In this document: positions 1 to 8,598 of the stretch, piece after piece | How positions within the stretch are numbered: the stretch's first letter is position 1 | Layout: every line of letters starts with the position of its first letter | Assembly: GCA_036263455.1 (NCBI GenBank) | Contig: DATAGZ010000020.1 | Location: 1-51,218, forward strand | From: DATAGZ01 sp036263455 | GTDB lineage: Bacteria; Pseudomonadota; Alphaproteobacteria; Dongiales; Dongiaceae | Length of the DNA stretch: 51,218 nt | Direction of reading: 5' to 3' | Notes under the pieces: model-generated | What the model was told of the DNA's origin: nothing | Seen by the model: only the letters and a program-made list of their open reading frames with translations | Database searches by the model: none | Position numbers and translations under genes: made by a program

Positions 1-1319
1 TGGTGGATGGCGGAGGCGGTTACAATACGCTGTCTTATGAACGCGCGGCTACGTTGCTCGACAATCAGGGCAATCCATTCGGGGCTATTTTCGATCCGCT
101 GAATGGCAATGTCATTTATAGCCTTTCGGGGAGGGGGACGATATTCGACCCGGATTCGGCCCATATCCAATCCTTCATCGGTACGATTTATGACGACACG
201 TTCCTGGGCGGCAAGGGGGATTATAATTTCAATGGCGGCATCACCGGGACCGACACGCTCAGCTTTGTAAATTCCGGCGGCGCGATCACGCTGACACTGA
301 CCAGCTATTTCACCGCCCAGTTCGACCCCAACCATATTTTTTATCCGAGCGGGTTCGAGGGGTACGGCCATGACGGATTCTACACCTACGAAGATACCAG
401 CGGCCTCTATACGGGTGTTTTTCAGAACATCGACCGCTATCTCGGCTCTATGTTCGACGATCGCCTCTTCGGCGGCTGGTCGGACGATACGATCGATGGC
501 GGAGCGGGCAATGATTATTTCCGTGGCGGCATCGGCAACGACACATTAATCGGTGGTAACGGCAACGATCTTATTTTCGCCGGACCTGGCAACGATGTGA
601 TCAGCGGCGGAAACGATAACGATTTCCTGACTGGTGGCCTTAGTGGCGACGATGTGCTCTATGGCGGAAGTGGCGATGACCTCATCGAGGAATATTCTGG
701 ACGCAATATCCTGACCGGCGGCGGTGGTCACGATACGTTCGTGTTCGACACGCTCATCCGGGCTTCCGCCCAGCCGTCCTATCTCGGCGAGGTGCACGAC
801 ACGCTCAACATCGTCACCGATTTCCATGTCGGCGATGTTTTCAATGATGCGAACGCGGACAGGTTGGATCTGAGCCCGCTGCTCGGCAACCTGTTCTTCC
901 AGGCGACGGCTTTAACGGCTATCGATCCGGCGGTGACGGGCTCGACGAGCCTCACGAATATCACCGGTTTTGACGGGGCTGCCGATCCGACCGGCGCGAC
1001 CCTCAATGACTTTGTGCGGGTGATCCAGATCAATGGCGCCGGCGACTACCATTTGCAGATCAATGTCGATGGCACCCGCTCCTTCGCCCAGTTCGAAGGC
1101 CTGACGGGCGGCTGGACCGATGTGGCGATCCTGCAGGGGACGAGAGGGGCCACGCTTTCCCTCGATCAGCTGCTCGCGAATAATGAAATCATATTTACGG
1201 CGCACCAGCAGCAGAGCCAGGCCCACGGCGGGACGCTGGCCGAATACCCCTATGTATTGGGCGACCCCAATACCGCGCCCTATTATCATCCGGCGCTGCC
1301 CGCGCCGAACCATCCCTAA
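1..1319 (+). CDS. RTX-type calcium-binding repeat protein, 5'-truncated by window edge (paralogue A)
   Basis: The frame is open from the first full codon at position 3, so the true start lies outside the window; the GTG there need not be a start. The 438 visible residues contain a block of glycine-aspartate nonapeptide repeats of the GGxGxDxLx type at about residues 155-245 (for example GGAGNDYFRGGIGNDTL). Such repeats form Ca2+-binding parallel beta rolls in proteins exported by type I secretion. About 190 residues without repeats follow and end in a Pro/His-rich tail. The protein is a close paralogue of the complete copy at 1607-3400, with the last ~430 residues aligning almost throughout. 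No catalytic domain is recognisable, so function is unknown; a secreted or surface Ca2+-binding protein is an inference. No type I exporter genes lie nearby. Confidence 0.85.
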   Translation, partial: VDGGGGYNTLSYERAATLLDNQGNPFGAIFDPLNGNVIYSLSGRGTIFDPDSAHIQSFIGTIYDDTFLGGKGDYNFNGGITGTDTLSFVNSGGAITLTLTSYFTAQFDPNHIFYPSGFEGYGHDGFYTYEDTSGLYTGVFQNIDRYLGSMFDDRLFGGWSDDTIDGGAGNDYFRGGIGNDTLIGGNGNDLIFAGPGNDVISGGNDNDFLTGGLSGDDVLYGGSGDDLIEEYSGRNILTGGGGHDTFVFDTLIRASAQPSYLGEVHDTLNIVTDFHVGDVFNDANADRLDLSPLLGNLFFQATALTAIDPAVTGSTSLTNITGFDGAADPTGATLNDFVRVIQINGAGDYHLQINVDGTRSFAQFEGLTGGWTDVAILQGTRGATLSLDQLLANNEIIFTAHQQQSQAHGGTLAEYPYVLGDPNTAPYYHPALPAPNHP

Positions 1320-1460
1320 TCCCTAGGGTCGCGCCGCTCCACAAAGAAGCGGCGCAAGAAGATCGGCGGAGCGGGCCAAGACAACGGGGCGGTGGTGACA
1401 TATCGGTTGCGTGAAAAAGCGCACGCCATGTTCCACCACCCCGATTTTTTTGGATCTTCC
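1320..1460 (-). pseudogene. tadA 3'-end relic left by tandem duplication
   Basis: The stretch after the first RTX gene matches, base for base over long runs, the last ~140 bp of the intact tadA (minus strand, 3401-3545). Shared blocks include CCGCTCCACAAAGAAGCGGC and GGTTGCGTGAAAAAGCGCAC. Relative to the intact gene it lacks about 15 bp in the segment encoding GGLDEARSADLL and carries small frame-changing indels and substitutions. There is no start and no catalytic region, so it cannot encode a deaminase. It marks the boundary of the duplicated unit: one RTX gene plus the C-terminal end of the convergent tadA. Confidence 0.85.
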
Positions 1461-1553
1461 GGCTCGACTCTGATCCAGACAGCCTCGCTCGCCTTTTTAT
1501 TCCAAAGCGGAAATCCATAAGCAGAAAGCTTTTCTCTGTGCTCTTTTTAGTAG

Positions 1554-1568
1554 TTAACGGAACCTTAC
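1554..1568 (+). promoter_or_regulatory. CtrA-like box, one mismatch, upstream of RTX gene B
   Basis: TTAA-N7-TTAC, one mismatch from the TTAA-N7-TTAA consensus bound by the alphaproteobacterial cell-cycle regulator CtrA. It lies about 40 bp before the ATG of the RTX gene at 1607. This is a weak prediction on its own; two exact matches occur elsewhere in the window. Confidence 0.3.
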
Positions 1569-1606
1569 TCTTCTGTTAGCATGTGCCGCCCTTAAAGGAG
1601 GTGGAG

Positions 1607-3400
1607 ATGGCTAAACAACAAAATCGGGATACTGCGGAGACGGATATTGCCACGTCGCATCATAGCGCGGCGCTTATTGGAAATGCCGAAAGTGTGATTT
1701 TCCAACTCGAAGGGCCAAATGCGCCATCGGTATTCGACGACGCGGCCCTGGCATCTTTGCGTACCCAGGGGTTTACGGCGATTGCGGGGGGCAATCTCGA
1801 CAATATCCTACGGCTCAACGTGACCAATTTCTCGACGTTCGACTTTAATCTGGATGGCGGCGGCGGCTTTAATACCATCTCTTTCGCGGGTTCCGCAAAT
1901 GGGGTGACGGTGGATCTGACCCATCTGAACGGCATAACCATCGATAATTTCCAGCAAATCGTCGGGACGGATTCCCGCGATATATTGATTGGCGATGACC
2001 GCGCCCATGTTTGGGATGGCGGCGCTGGAAGCAATTCCATTATCTGCGGGGCGGGGAACGACCTCGTCTATTCCGGTAACGGATTTGATAGCGTGACCGA
2101 TTTCGGCGGGGCCAACACCCTATCCTATGAGCGCGCGGCATTAGTGGTGGACAACCAGGGCAATCCTCTAGGAGCCATCTTCAACGCGGTAGGGAATGTG
2201 GTAACCTTTGGCACGACGCTGTCGACAGTATATAACGCTAATGCCTTCCATTCCTTCATCGGTACGATCTATGACGATACCTTCCTCGGCGGCAAGGGCG
2301 ACTTCAACTTCGATGGCGGGATCACCGGCAACGATACGCTGAGCTTTGCAAATTTCGGCGGCGCGATCACGCTGACACTGACCAGCTATTTCACCGCGCA
2401 GCTCGATCCCAACCATATTTTTTATCCGAGCGGGTTCGAGGGGTACGGCCATGACGGGTTCTACACCTACGAAGACACCAGCGGCCTCTATACGGGCGTT
2501 TTTCAGAACATCGACCGCTATGTCGGCTCAACTTACGACGATCGCCTCTTCGGGGGCTGGTCGAACGACACGCTTGACGGCGGAGCGGGCAATGATTATT
2601 TCCGCGGCGGCATCGGCGACGATGTGCTGACCGGCGGGGTTGGCAACGACCTTATTTTAGCCGGCCCGGGAAGTGATATCGTCTATGGCGGGACCGATAG
2701 CGATTTCCTGACCGGTGGGATCAGCGGCGATGACGTGCTCTATGGCGGCGCGGGTGATGACGTGATCGAGGAATATTCGGGCCGCAATACCCTGACCGGT
2801 GGGGGCGGGCACGATACGTTCGTCTTCGACACGCTCATCCGGGCTTCCGCCCAGCCGTCCTATCTCGGCGAAGTGCACGATACGCTCAACATCGTCACCG
2901 ACTTCCATGTCGGTAATTTCGCGGCCGACGCGAACGCGGACAGGCTGGATTTAAGCCCGTTGCTCGGCAACCTGTTCTTCCAGGCGACGGCTTTAACGGC
3001 TATCGATCCGGCGGTGACGGGTTCGACGAGCCTCACCGACATAACCGGGTTTGACATAGATGCCAATCCGACCGGCACGACGCTTAACCAATTCGTTCGG
3101 GTCATTCAAGTCAATGGAGGCGGCGACTACCATTTGCAGATCAATGTCGATGGCGCCCGGCCTTTTGCGCAAGTCGAGGGTCTGGTTGGTGGCTGGACCG
3201 ATGTAGCGATCCTGCAGGGGACGAGAGGGGCCACGCTTTCCCTCGACCAGCTATTCGCGAATAATGAAATCATATTTGCGCCGCACCAGCAGCAGAGCCA
3301 GGCCCACGGCGGGACCTTGACCGATTATCCCTATGTGCTGGGCGATCCCAATACAGCGCCCTATTACCATCCGGCGCTGCCCACGCCGAGCCATCCTTAG
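1607..3400 (+). CDS. RTX-type calcium-binding repeat protein (paralogue B, complete)
   Basis: 597 residues. I chose the ATG at 1607 over an in-frame GTG at 1583 because a near-perfect ribosome-binding site (AAAGGAGGT, 1594-1602) sits just ahead of it. There is no Sec signal peptide. Weak Gly/Asp-rich repeats occur near residues 125-160 (GGAGSNSIICGAGNDLVYSG). The main RTX nonapeptide block is at about 313-407, followed by a ~190-residue C-terminal region that could carry the uncleaved type I secretion signal. The RTX family binds Ca2+ and folds outside the cell. No protease, lipase or pore-forming domain is visible. The gene ends by overlapping the convergent tadA stop by 4 nt. It is the paralogue of the truncated gene ending at 1319; the two differ mostly around residues 190-220 and at scattered sites. 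Function unknown. Confidence 0.9.
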   Translation: MAKQQNRDTAETDIATSHHSAALIGNAESVIFQLEGPNAPSVFDDAALASLRTQGFTAIAGGNLDNILRLNVTNFSTFDFNLDGGGGFNTISFAGSANGVTVDLTHLNGITIDNFQQIVGTDSRDILIGDDRAHVWDGGAGSNSIICGAGNDLVYSGNGFDSVTDFGGANTLSYERAALVVDNQGNPLGAIFNAVGNVVTFGTTLSTVYNANAFHSFIGTIYDDTFLGGKGDFNFDGGITGNDTLSFANFGGAITLTLTSYFTAQLDPNHIFYPSGFEGYGHDGFYTYEDTSGLYTGVFQNIDRYVGSTYDDRLFGGWSNDTLDGGAGNDYFRGGIGDDVLTGGVGNDLILAGPGSDIVYGGTDSDFLTGGISGDDVLYGGAGDDVIEEYSGRNTLTGGGGHDTFVFDTLIRASAQPSYLGEVHDTLNIVTDFHVGNFAADANADRLDLSPLLGNLFFQATALTAIDPAVTGSTSLTDITGFDIDANPTGTTLNQFVRVIQVNGGGDYHLQINVDGARPFAQVEGLVGGWTDVAILQGTRGATLSLDQLFANNEIIFAPHQQQSQAHGGTLTDYPYVLGDPNTAPYYHPALPTPSHP

Positions 3401-3545
3401 TCCCGCCGCTCCACAAAGAAGCGGCGCAGAAGATCGGCGGAGCGGGCTTCGTCGAGCCCGCCCAAGACAACGGGGCGGTGGTGGCATGTCGGTTGCGTGA
3501 AAAAGCGCACGCCATGTTCCACCGCCCCGCCTTTTGGATCGCGCG
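2095..3545 (+). repeat. Right copy of the tandem duplication
   Basis: Partner of the left copy at 1-1460. It covers the last ~430 codons of RTX gene B and the 3' ~145 bp of intact tadA. Homology is lost just past the GGATC shared by both copies (about 1457 and 3540). Confidence 0.8.
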
Positions 3546-3852
3546 CGGCATAAAAAAGCCGGCCGATACGCGACAATGAAATGGCTGCCACACAGAGCGT
3601 GCAGGGCTCCAACGTGACATAGAGGTCGGCGGATGGCAGGCGAGGCAGGCCTTCCTTCCGGCATGCGTCGCGGATCGCCACTATTTCGGCGTGCGCCGTG
3701 GGATCGCGCTCTTCTTCCGTGCGGTTTCCGGCCTGCGAAAGGATCAGTCCGCTGCGCCGCTCGACAATCACCGCGCCGACCGGAACCTCGCCTCGGCGGA
3801 GCGCCTCCTCGGCCTGTTGAAAGGCCAGGGCCATAAAATCTGGCTTTGTCAT
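3397..3852 (-). CDS. tadA: tRNA adenosine(34) deaminase TadA
   Basis: 151 residues from the ATG at 3852, a standard length for TadA; the reading frame extends upstream, but the conserved domain begins here. TadA converts A34 of tRNA-Arg(ACG) to inosine so that CGU, CGC and CGA can all be read. The zinc-dependent deaminase signature is intact: HAE at residues 54-56 (His Zn ligand, Glu proton shuttle) and PCTLC with Cys84 and Cys87 as the other Zn ligands. It converges on RTX gene B and overlaps its stop by 4 nt. A decayed copy of its 3' end lies at 1320-1460. The start is divergent from the C26 hydrolase gene at 3899. Confidence 0.95.
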   Translation of the reverse strand: MTKPDFMALAFQQAEEALRRGEVPVGAVIVERRSGLILSQAGNRTEEERDPTAHAEIVAIRDACRKEGLPRLPSADLYVTLEPCTLCVAAISLSRIGRLFYAARDPKGGAVEHGVRFFTQPTCHHRPVVLGGLDEARSADLLRRFFVERRD

Positions 3853-3898
3853 GGATGCAGGCGTAGCATGGCGGGCGGAGAATCGGAAGCAAGGCCCC

Positions 3899-4609
3899 AT
3901 GAAACCACTCATCGGCGTAACCCTCGATAGCGAAGCACCCGGCGGTTATTCGCGCTTTCCCTGGTACGCGCTCAGGGAAAATTACTGCGCCGCCATCATG
4001 GAGGCCGGCGGGACACCGATTGCGCTGCCTCACGAAGCGGATCTGGTTGACGATTATCTCAACCGGTTGGATGGATTGCTCGTGACGGGCGGAGCCTTCG
4101 ATATCGACCCGGCGCGGTTCGGCGCGGCCAGCCGGCATGCGAGCGTCACCATCAAGGAGAAACGTACTGCCTTTGAATGGGCGATGGTCGAAGGAGCCTT
4201 GTCGCGTGACATGCCTGTCTTTGGTATCTGCGGCGGCCAGCAATTGTTGAATGTCGTGCTGGGCGGCAGCCTGATCCAACATATTCCCGACGAATTTCCG
4301 AACGCCTTAGCCCACGAACAGCCCAATCCGCGCAACGAGCCCAGCCATACGGTCGCGCTGGCGGCCGGGAGTAAATTGCGCGCGATCTGTGGTCAGGACC
4401 GGCTCTCGGTCAATTCCGCTCACCACCAGGCCGTTAAGGGGACCGCCCCGGGCATCGTCATCAACGCGGTTGCCGGCGATGGCATCATCGAGGGGATTGA
4501 GGATCCTCGCCGCCGCTTCTGCATCGGCGTTCAATGGCATCCGGAATTTCTCCTGAGCGATGGCGATCGGAACCTCTTCCGCTCTTTCATAGTGCACTGC
4601 CGCTCATGA
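3899..4609 (+). CDS. Gamma-glutamyl-gamma-aminobutyrate hydrolase family protein (peptidase C26, PuuD-like)
   Basis: 236 residues, a class I glutamine-amidotransferase-like hydrolase. The nucleophile elbow GICGGQQ and the QWHPEF motif supply the Cys-His-Glu triad, and an oxyanion-region TGG precedes them. Family members hydrolyse gamma-glutamyl bonds, for example gamma-Glu-GABA in putrescine breakdown. No other putrescine-utilisation gene is nearby, so the substrate is uncertain. The ATG at 3899 is preferred because MKPLIGVT begins the domain; an upstream in-frame ATG at 3851 would overlap the divergent tadA start. The stop overlaps the rluB start (ATGA), implying translational coupling. Confidence 0.88.
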   Translation: MKPLIGVTLDSEAPGGYSRFPWYALRENYCAAIMEAGGTPIALPHEADLVDDYLNRLDGLLVTGGAFDIDPARFGAASRHASVTIKEKRTAFEWAMVEGALSRDMPVFGICGGQQLLNVVLGGSLIQHIPDEFPNALAHEQPNPRNEPSHTVALAAGSKLRAICGQDRLSVNSAHHQAVKGTAPGIVINAVAGDGIIEGIEDPRRRFCIGVQWHPEFLLSDGDRNLFRSFIVHCRS

Positions 4610-5337
4610 GAATCGCGCAGAGGATTGCCCGGGCGGGCCTGGCCTCCCGCCGGGAAGCCGAATCATGGATCGCGGCAGGCAGGGTCCGGCTCAATGGCAA
4701 GACCCTGGCGAGCCCCGCGCAGAATGTCACCGAGGAGGATCACATACTTGTGGACGGCCGCCCGCTTCCTGACATCGAAGCGACGCGGCTGTGGCGCTAC
4801 CATAAGCCGAAGGGTCTGCTCACCACCCGCCGCGACACGCACGACCGGCCGACGATCTATTCCGCGCTTCCTCCTGAATTTGCCCAAGTGAAATGCGTGG
4901 GCAGACTGGATATGAATTCCGAAGGGCTGCTTTTGCTTACCAATGACGGTGCCCTTGCCCGGCGCCTGGAACTGCCGAGCACAGGCTGGCGGCGCCATTA
5001 TCGGGTGAGGGTCCATGGCCACGTCAATGAGGAGCATCTGCGTGTTCTCGCGAAGGGCGTGACGGTTGCGGGTCAGAGATATGGGGCAATCGAGGCCAAG
5101 CTCGAGCGCCAGCAAGGAGACAATGCCTGGCTGTCGATGGTGCTGCGCGAGGGCAAGAATCGCGAGATCCGGAATATTTGCGAGCATTTCGGCTGGCCGG
5201 TGACACGCTTGATCCGTACGAGTTTTGGCCCCTTCCAGCTCGGCGAACTGCCCCGCAATGGTGTTGAGGAAGTTCCTGCGAAAATCCTCCGCACGCAGCT
5301 GGGTATCGCCCGCCCGCATGCGCATCATCGCCGGTAA
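4606..5337 (+). CDS. rluB: 23S rRNA pseudouridine(2605) synthase RluB-like
   Basis: 243 residues from the ATG at 4606, which overlaps the previous stop. An N-terminal S4 RNA-binding domain (about residues 1-60, RIARAGLASRREAESWI) precedes a RsuA/RluB/E/F-type catalytic domain. The catalytic Asp lies in GRLDMNSEGLLLLTND, and the family's EGKNREIR motif is present near the C terminus. The enzyme isomerises a uridine of 23S rRNA; RluB and RluE/F-type specificity cannot be separated with certainty by eye, but S4 domain plus gene neighbourhood (rsmD next) favours RluB. It lacks the long basic C-terminal extension of some alphaproteobacterial RluB proteins. It overlaps rsmD by 20 nt. Confidence 0.88.
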   Translation: MRIAQRIARAGLASRREAESWIAAGRVRLNGKTLASPAQNVTEEDHILVDGRPLPDIEATRLWRYHKPKGLLTTRRDTHDRPTIYSALPPEFAQVKCVGRLDMNSEGLLLLTNDGALARRLELPSTGWRRHYRVRVHGHVNEEHLRVLAKGVTVAGQRYGAIEAKLERQQGDNAWLSMVLREGKNREIRNICEHFGWPVTRLIRTSFGPFQLGELPRNGVEEVPAKILRTQLGIARPHAHHRR

Positions 5338-5875
5338 AGCACGGGGCACGCGTCTCGAGGTGCCAGCGGGAATGGGGACGCGCCCGACGGGGGATCGGGC
5401 GCGGCAGGCGTTGTTCAATATCCTGTCGCACACTTATCGCGATGAACTGGAAAAAGCCGAGGTCCTGGACGGTTTTGCCGGCACCGGCGCGCTCGGGCTC
5501 GAAGCCCTGTCTCGCGGCGCGGCGCGCGCGACCTTTATCGAAAGCGATTCCGCCGCCTGCCGTATCCTCGCGCGCAATGTCGCGGCCTGCAGGGCGGAGG
5601 GGCTGGCCACGATACTGCGCACGGATGTCCTCAAGCCGCCGCGTGCGCCGCTTCCGGCTTCCCTCGTCTTTCTCGATCCGCCCTATGGCGAGGGGCTGAT
5701 CGCGCCAGCTTTAAAATCGCTGCGCCAAATGGGCTGGTTTTCACCGGGCGCGCTTCTCTGCCTCGAACATGGGCCAAGCGAGGATATCGCCCTGCCGCCG
5801 GAATACGAGATCCTCGATCGGCGGAGCTGGGGCCGGGCATCGGTGCTGTTCGCTCGGCTAACGCCGTCCGAATAG
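5318..5875 (+). CDS. rsmD: 16S rRNA (guanine(966)-N2)-methyltransferase RsmD
   Basis: 185 residues beginning MRIIAGKARG, the usual RsmD N terminus, so the start is the ATG at 5318 inside the end of rluB. It is an SAM-dependent Rossmann methyltransferase: the SAM-binding loop is around DGFAGTGALGLEALSRGA, and DPPYGEGL is the NPPY-type catalytic motif. RsmD methylates the exocyclic amine of G966 in 16S rRNA during 30S assembly. It is the third gene of a coupled plus-strand run, and its last 18 nt overlap the convergent mutL 3' end. Confidence 0.93.
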   Translation: MRIIAGKARGTRLEVPAGMGTRPTGDRARQALFNILSHTYRDELEKAEVLDGFAGTGALGLEALSRGAARATFIESDSAACRILARNVAACRAEGLATILRTDVLKPPRAPLPASLVFLDPPYGEGLIAPALKSLRQMGWFSPGALLCLEHGPSEDIALPPEYEILDRRSWGRASVLFARLTPSE

Positions 5876-7648
5876 GCGTTCGATATCGCCGAGTTTGAGT
5901 TCGATATAAGTGGGCCGACCGTGATTGCACTGGCCGGAATGCGGCGTTGCTTCCATCTCGCGCAGCAACGCATTCATCTCCTCGGCCGTGAGCCGCCTTC
6001 CCGCGCGCACCGAGCCATGGCAGGCGAAGGTGCTGCAGATGGCGAGCAAACGCTCCTCGAGCGGGTTCGCCCCATCCGGTTCTTCCAGCGCATCGGCAAG
6101 ATCCCGGACGAGTCCCTGGACCTCGTCCTGGCCGATCAGAGCGGGGACTTCGCGCACGACCACTGCATTGGCGCCGAAACCTTCGAGGACAAGACCCAGC
6201 GCCGCAAGCTCCTCGCCATGAGCGATGAGGGCGCCCGCGCGCTTGGCGTCCAGGCTGACGATCTCCGGAATAAGAAGCGCTTGGCGGGACATGTTTTTCC
6301 CCGCGAAGGCGGCTTTCATTTTCTCGTAGGTCAACCGCTCATGGGCCGCGTGCTGGTCCACCAGGATCATGCCATCCTCGGTCTGGCAGACAATATATGT
6401 TTCGTGCAGCTGGGTTCGCGCGACACCGAGGGGAAAAGAATCGGCACCCTTGGGTTCGGCGAGATGTAGGTCCATGCGTGGGCCTACTGGACGGGGCAGG
6501 TTTTCGTCGGTTGGAGCGGCGGCGGTTTCCTGCCGTGCCGAGGGTGCGAAGCCCAGCGCGGCCTGTGCCACGAGCGAGGAGAAGGCGGCGTCTGGCGATC
6601 GCGGCGCAGCCGGTCCGCCCGGGCGGAAGGCCCGCTGGGCGCCGTAGCTTCCGGTCGAGGCGGCACGGTGTCCAGCCTCGCCCAGCGTGTGCTTGATACT
6701 GGCGACAACCAGGCCGCGGATCATACCTGGATCGCGAAAGCGCACTTCCGCCTTGGCGGGGTGCACGTTCACATCGACCTCGTCGGGTGCAACCTCGACG
6801 AACAGCAACGCGGCGGGGTGACGGTCGCGCGCGAGCAGATCTTGATAGGCGCCCCGTAAGGCGCCGTTCAGGAGGCGATCCTTCACCGGCCGCCCATTGA
6901 CGTAGAAATATTGCATGGTGGGCAAGGCCCGGTTGAAGGTCGGTAGCCCAACAAAACCGCTCAGGCGTGCGCCGTCGCGCTCGACCTCGATAGGCAGACT
7001 GTTCTCGCGAAATTCTGTGCCGAGGACGCTCGCCAGCCGCGCCGCAGGGTCTTCGGGATGAAACCGGAGCAGGACGCGCTCACCCTCGCGCAAGGTGAAG
7101 CCGACCTCGGGGTGCGCGAGCGCCATGCGCTCCAGCACATCGACGATCGCCGCCGTTTCGCTGCGGATGGTTTTGAGGAATTTGAGCCGCGCCGGGGTCG
7201 CGAAAAATAAATCACGCAGCTCGACGAGCGTGCCCTTTGGACCGGCCGCCGGCTCCAGCGCTGATTTTTTACCGCCTTCCACGCGAATGGCCCAGCGGTC
7301 GGGGCTGGCGGCGGTCCGGCTTGTCACCAACAATCGCCCGACCGCGCCGATGGCGGCCAGCGCCTCGCCCCGAAAGCCGAAATGGCGGATATGAACGAGA
7401 TCGTCGTCGGGAAGCTTGGATGTGGCGTGGCGCTCGACCGCCAGGGCCAACTGATCGCGTTCCATCCCCGCCCCGTCGTCGCTGACCGACAGAAAGGATG
7501 TGCCTCCGTCGCGGATCTGGACCTCGATATGCGTCGCGGTGGCATCCAGGGCATTTTCGACCAATTCCTTGATCACCGAGGCCGGGCGCTCGATCACTTC
7601 GCCGGCCGCGATCCGGTTGATCATATCCTGAGGCAGGAGCCGGATCAT
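5858..7648 (-). CDS. mutL: DNA mismatch repair protein MutL (endonuclease type)
   Basis: 596 residues. The N-terminal GHKL ATPase has all motifs: ELVENALDA, DDGAGM, and TSKL followed by GFRGEALA. The C-terminal domain carries the metal-dependent nicking motif DQHA-X2-E-X4-E starting at about Asp431, plus ACHGSVRAG and CNHGRPT, which complete the metal site. MutL couples MutS mismatch recognition to strand incision. The nicking motif is known from bacteria without MutH and fits an alphaproteobacterium. The start overlaps the upstream epimerase stop by 4 nt (7645-7648), so mutL appears translationally coupled to nucleotide-sugar genes, an unusual arrangement. Confidence 0.97.
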   Translation of the reverse strand: MIRLLPQDMINRIAAGEVIERPASVIKELVENALDATATHIEVQIRDGGTSFLSVSDDGAGMERDQLALAVERHATSKLPDDDLVHIRHFGFRGEALAAIGAVGRLLVTSRTAASPDRWAIRVEGGKKSALEPAAGPKGTLVELRDLFFATPARLKFLKTIRSETAAIVDVLERMALAHPEVGFTLREGERVLLRFHPEDPAARLASVLGTEFRENSLPIEVERDGARLSGFVGLPTFNRALPTMQYFYVNGRPVKDRLLNGALRGAYQDLLARDRHPAALLFVEVAPDEVDVNVHPAKAEVRFRDPGMIRGLVVASIKHTLGEAGHRAASTGSYGAQRAFRPGGPAAPRSPDAAFSSLVAQAALGFAPSARQETAAAPTDENLPRPVGPRMDLHLAEPKGADSFPLGVARTQLHETYIVCQTEDGMILVDQHAAHERLTYEKMKAAFAGKNMSRQALLIPEIVSLDAKRAGALIAHGEELAALGLVLEGFGANAVVVREVPALIGQDEVQGLVRDLADALEEPDGANPLEERLLAICSTFACHGSVRAGRRLTAEEMNALLREMEATPHSGQCNHGRPTYIELKLGDIERLFGRR

Positions 7649-8598
7649 GCGTTCCGGCTCCGATACCAGGCGACGAATTTCCCGATTCCTTCCTCGAGGC
7701 GCGTCCTGGGTTCATAGCCGAGTTCGCGCCGCGCCCGGTCGATATCGGCCCAGGTCACTTGCGCTTCTCCGGCCAGTGGCGAGCGACGGGTGATGCGTGC
7801 TGGCTTTCCTAAATGCCTTTCCAGCGCGGCGATCAGCGCGGAAATTTTTTCAGGCCGATCATTGCCGAGATTATAGATCCTGTGGGCTTCTTCCCGCTGC
7901 GGTCCCCGCTCCATGGCGGATAATATACCGACGACGATGTCATCGACATAGGTGAAATCACGCTGCGCCGATCCATCCCCGTATAGCGTCAGGATCTCGC
8001 CGCGGTCGATCGCCTGGGCAAAAAGATAATAGGCCATGTCGGGTCGCCCCCACGGGCCATAGACCGTGAAAAAGCGCAGCCCGGTCTGGCGGATGCCGTA
8101 AAGGCGCGTATAGGTTGCGCTGAGAATTTCCGCCGCCTGCTTGCTGGCCGCGTAGGGAGAAAGGGGGAGGAGCGTACCGTCCTCGCGAAAAGGAGGCTTC
8201 GCCGCGCCATAGACGGAGCTTGAAGAAGCGTAGACGATGTGGCCTACTTCGAGGATGCGGGCAAGGCCGAGAATGCCCTGCTGGCCGAGGATATTATTTC
8301 GAAGATAAAGGTCGGGACGGGTCAGCGACAGGCGCACGCCCGCATAGGCGCCGAGATGAAGAATGGCTGCAATTTTCTCTCCCGCCAGCAGGGGAGCGAT
8401 CTCATCCGTGGCGATATCCGCCGCATGAAAAGTGAAACGAGAAGAGGCCAAAAGGTCAAGTCGCGCGCGCTTGAGCGCCGGATCGTAGTAATCGTTGAGG
8501 CTGTCGATGCCAATGACCCGCTCGCCTCGGGCGAGCAGCGCGCGGCAGGCATGAAAACCAATGAAGCCCGCGGCGCCGGTGACGAGGATGCCGCTCAT
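7645..8598 (-). CDS. NAD-dependent nucleotide-sugar 4-epimerase (UDP-glucuronate 4-epimerase-like)
   Basis: 317 residues, extended short-chain dehydrogenase fold. It has the NAD-binding loop TGAAGFIGFH at the N terminus, catalytic Ser region YASSSSVYG and YxxxK (YAASK). The PWGRPDMA segment is typical of UDP-glucuronate 4-epimerases, which make UDP-galacturonate. A UDP-N-acetylhexosaminuronate 4-epimerase role is also possible because the upstream dehydrogenase is of the WbpA/TviB type. It overlaps mutL downstream and the dehydrogenase upstream by 4 nt each, so the two sugar genes probably supply an acidic sugar for polysaccharide or LPS assembly. Confidence 0.88.
   Translation of the reverse strand: MSGILVTGAAGFIGFHACRALLARGERVIGIDSLNDYYDPALKRARLDLLASSRFTFHAADIATDEIAPLLAGEKIAAILHLGAYAGVRLSLTRPDLYLRNNILGQQGILGLARILEVGHIVYASSSSVYGAAKPPFREDGTLLPLSPYAASKQAAEILSATYTRLYGIRQTGLRFFTVYGPWGRPDMAYYLFAQAIDRGEILTLYGDGSAQRDFTYVDDIVVGILSAMERGPQREEAHRIYNLGNDRPEKISALIAALERHLGKPARITRRSPLAGEAQVTWADIDRARRELGYEPRTRLEEGIGKFVAWYRSRNA

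Larger units (their letters stand above)
1..1460 (+). repeat. Left copy of a tandem duplication (RTX gene plus 3' end of tadA)
   Basis: This segment aligns with 2095-3545 across the RTX coding region, through the stop codon and about 140 bp into what is tadA coding sequence in the right copy. The left copy starts outside the window. The copies have diverged by many substitutions and by short indels, so the duplication is not recent. Confidence 0.85.

Noticed and set aside
3251..4282. 343-codon minus-strand frame across tadA and the C26 hydrolase
   Set aside because: Different frame from tadA; TadA's Zn motifs are in the 3397-3852 frame, and the C26 triad is on the plus strand.
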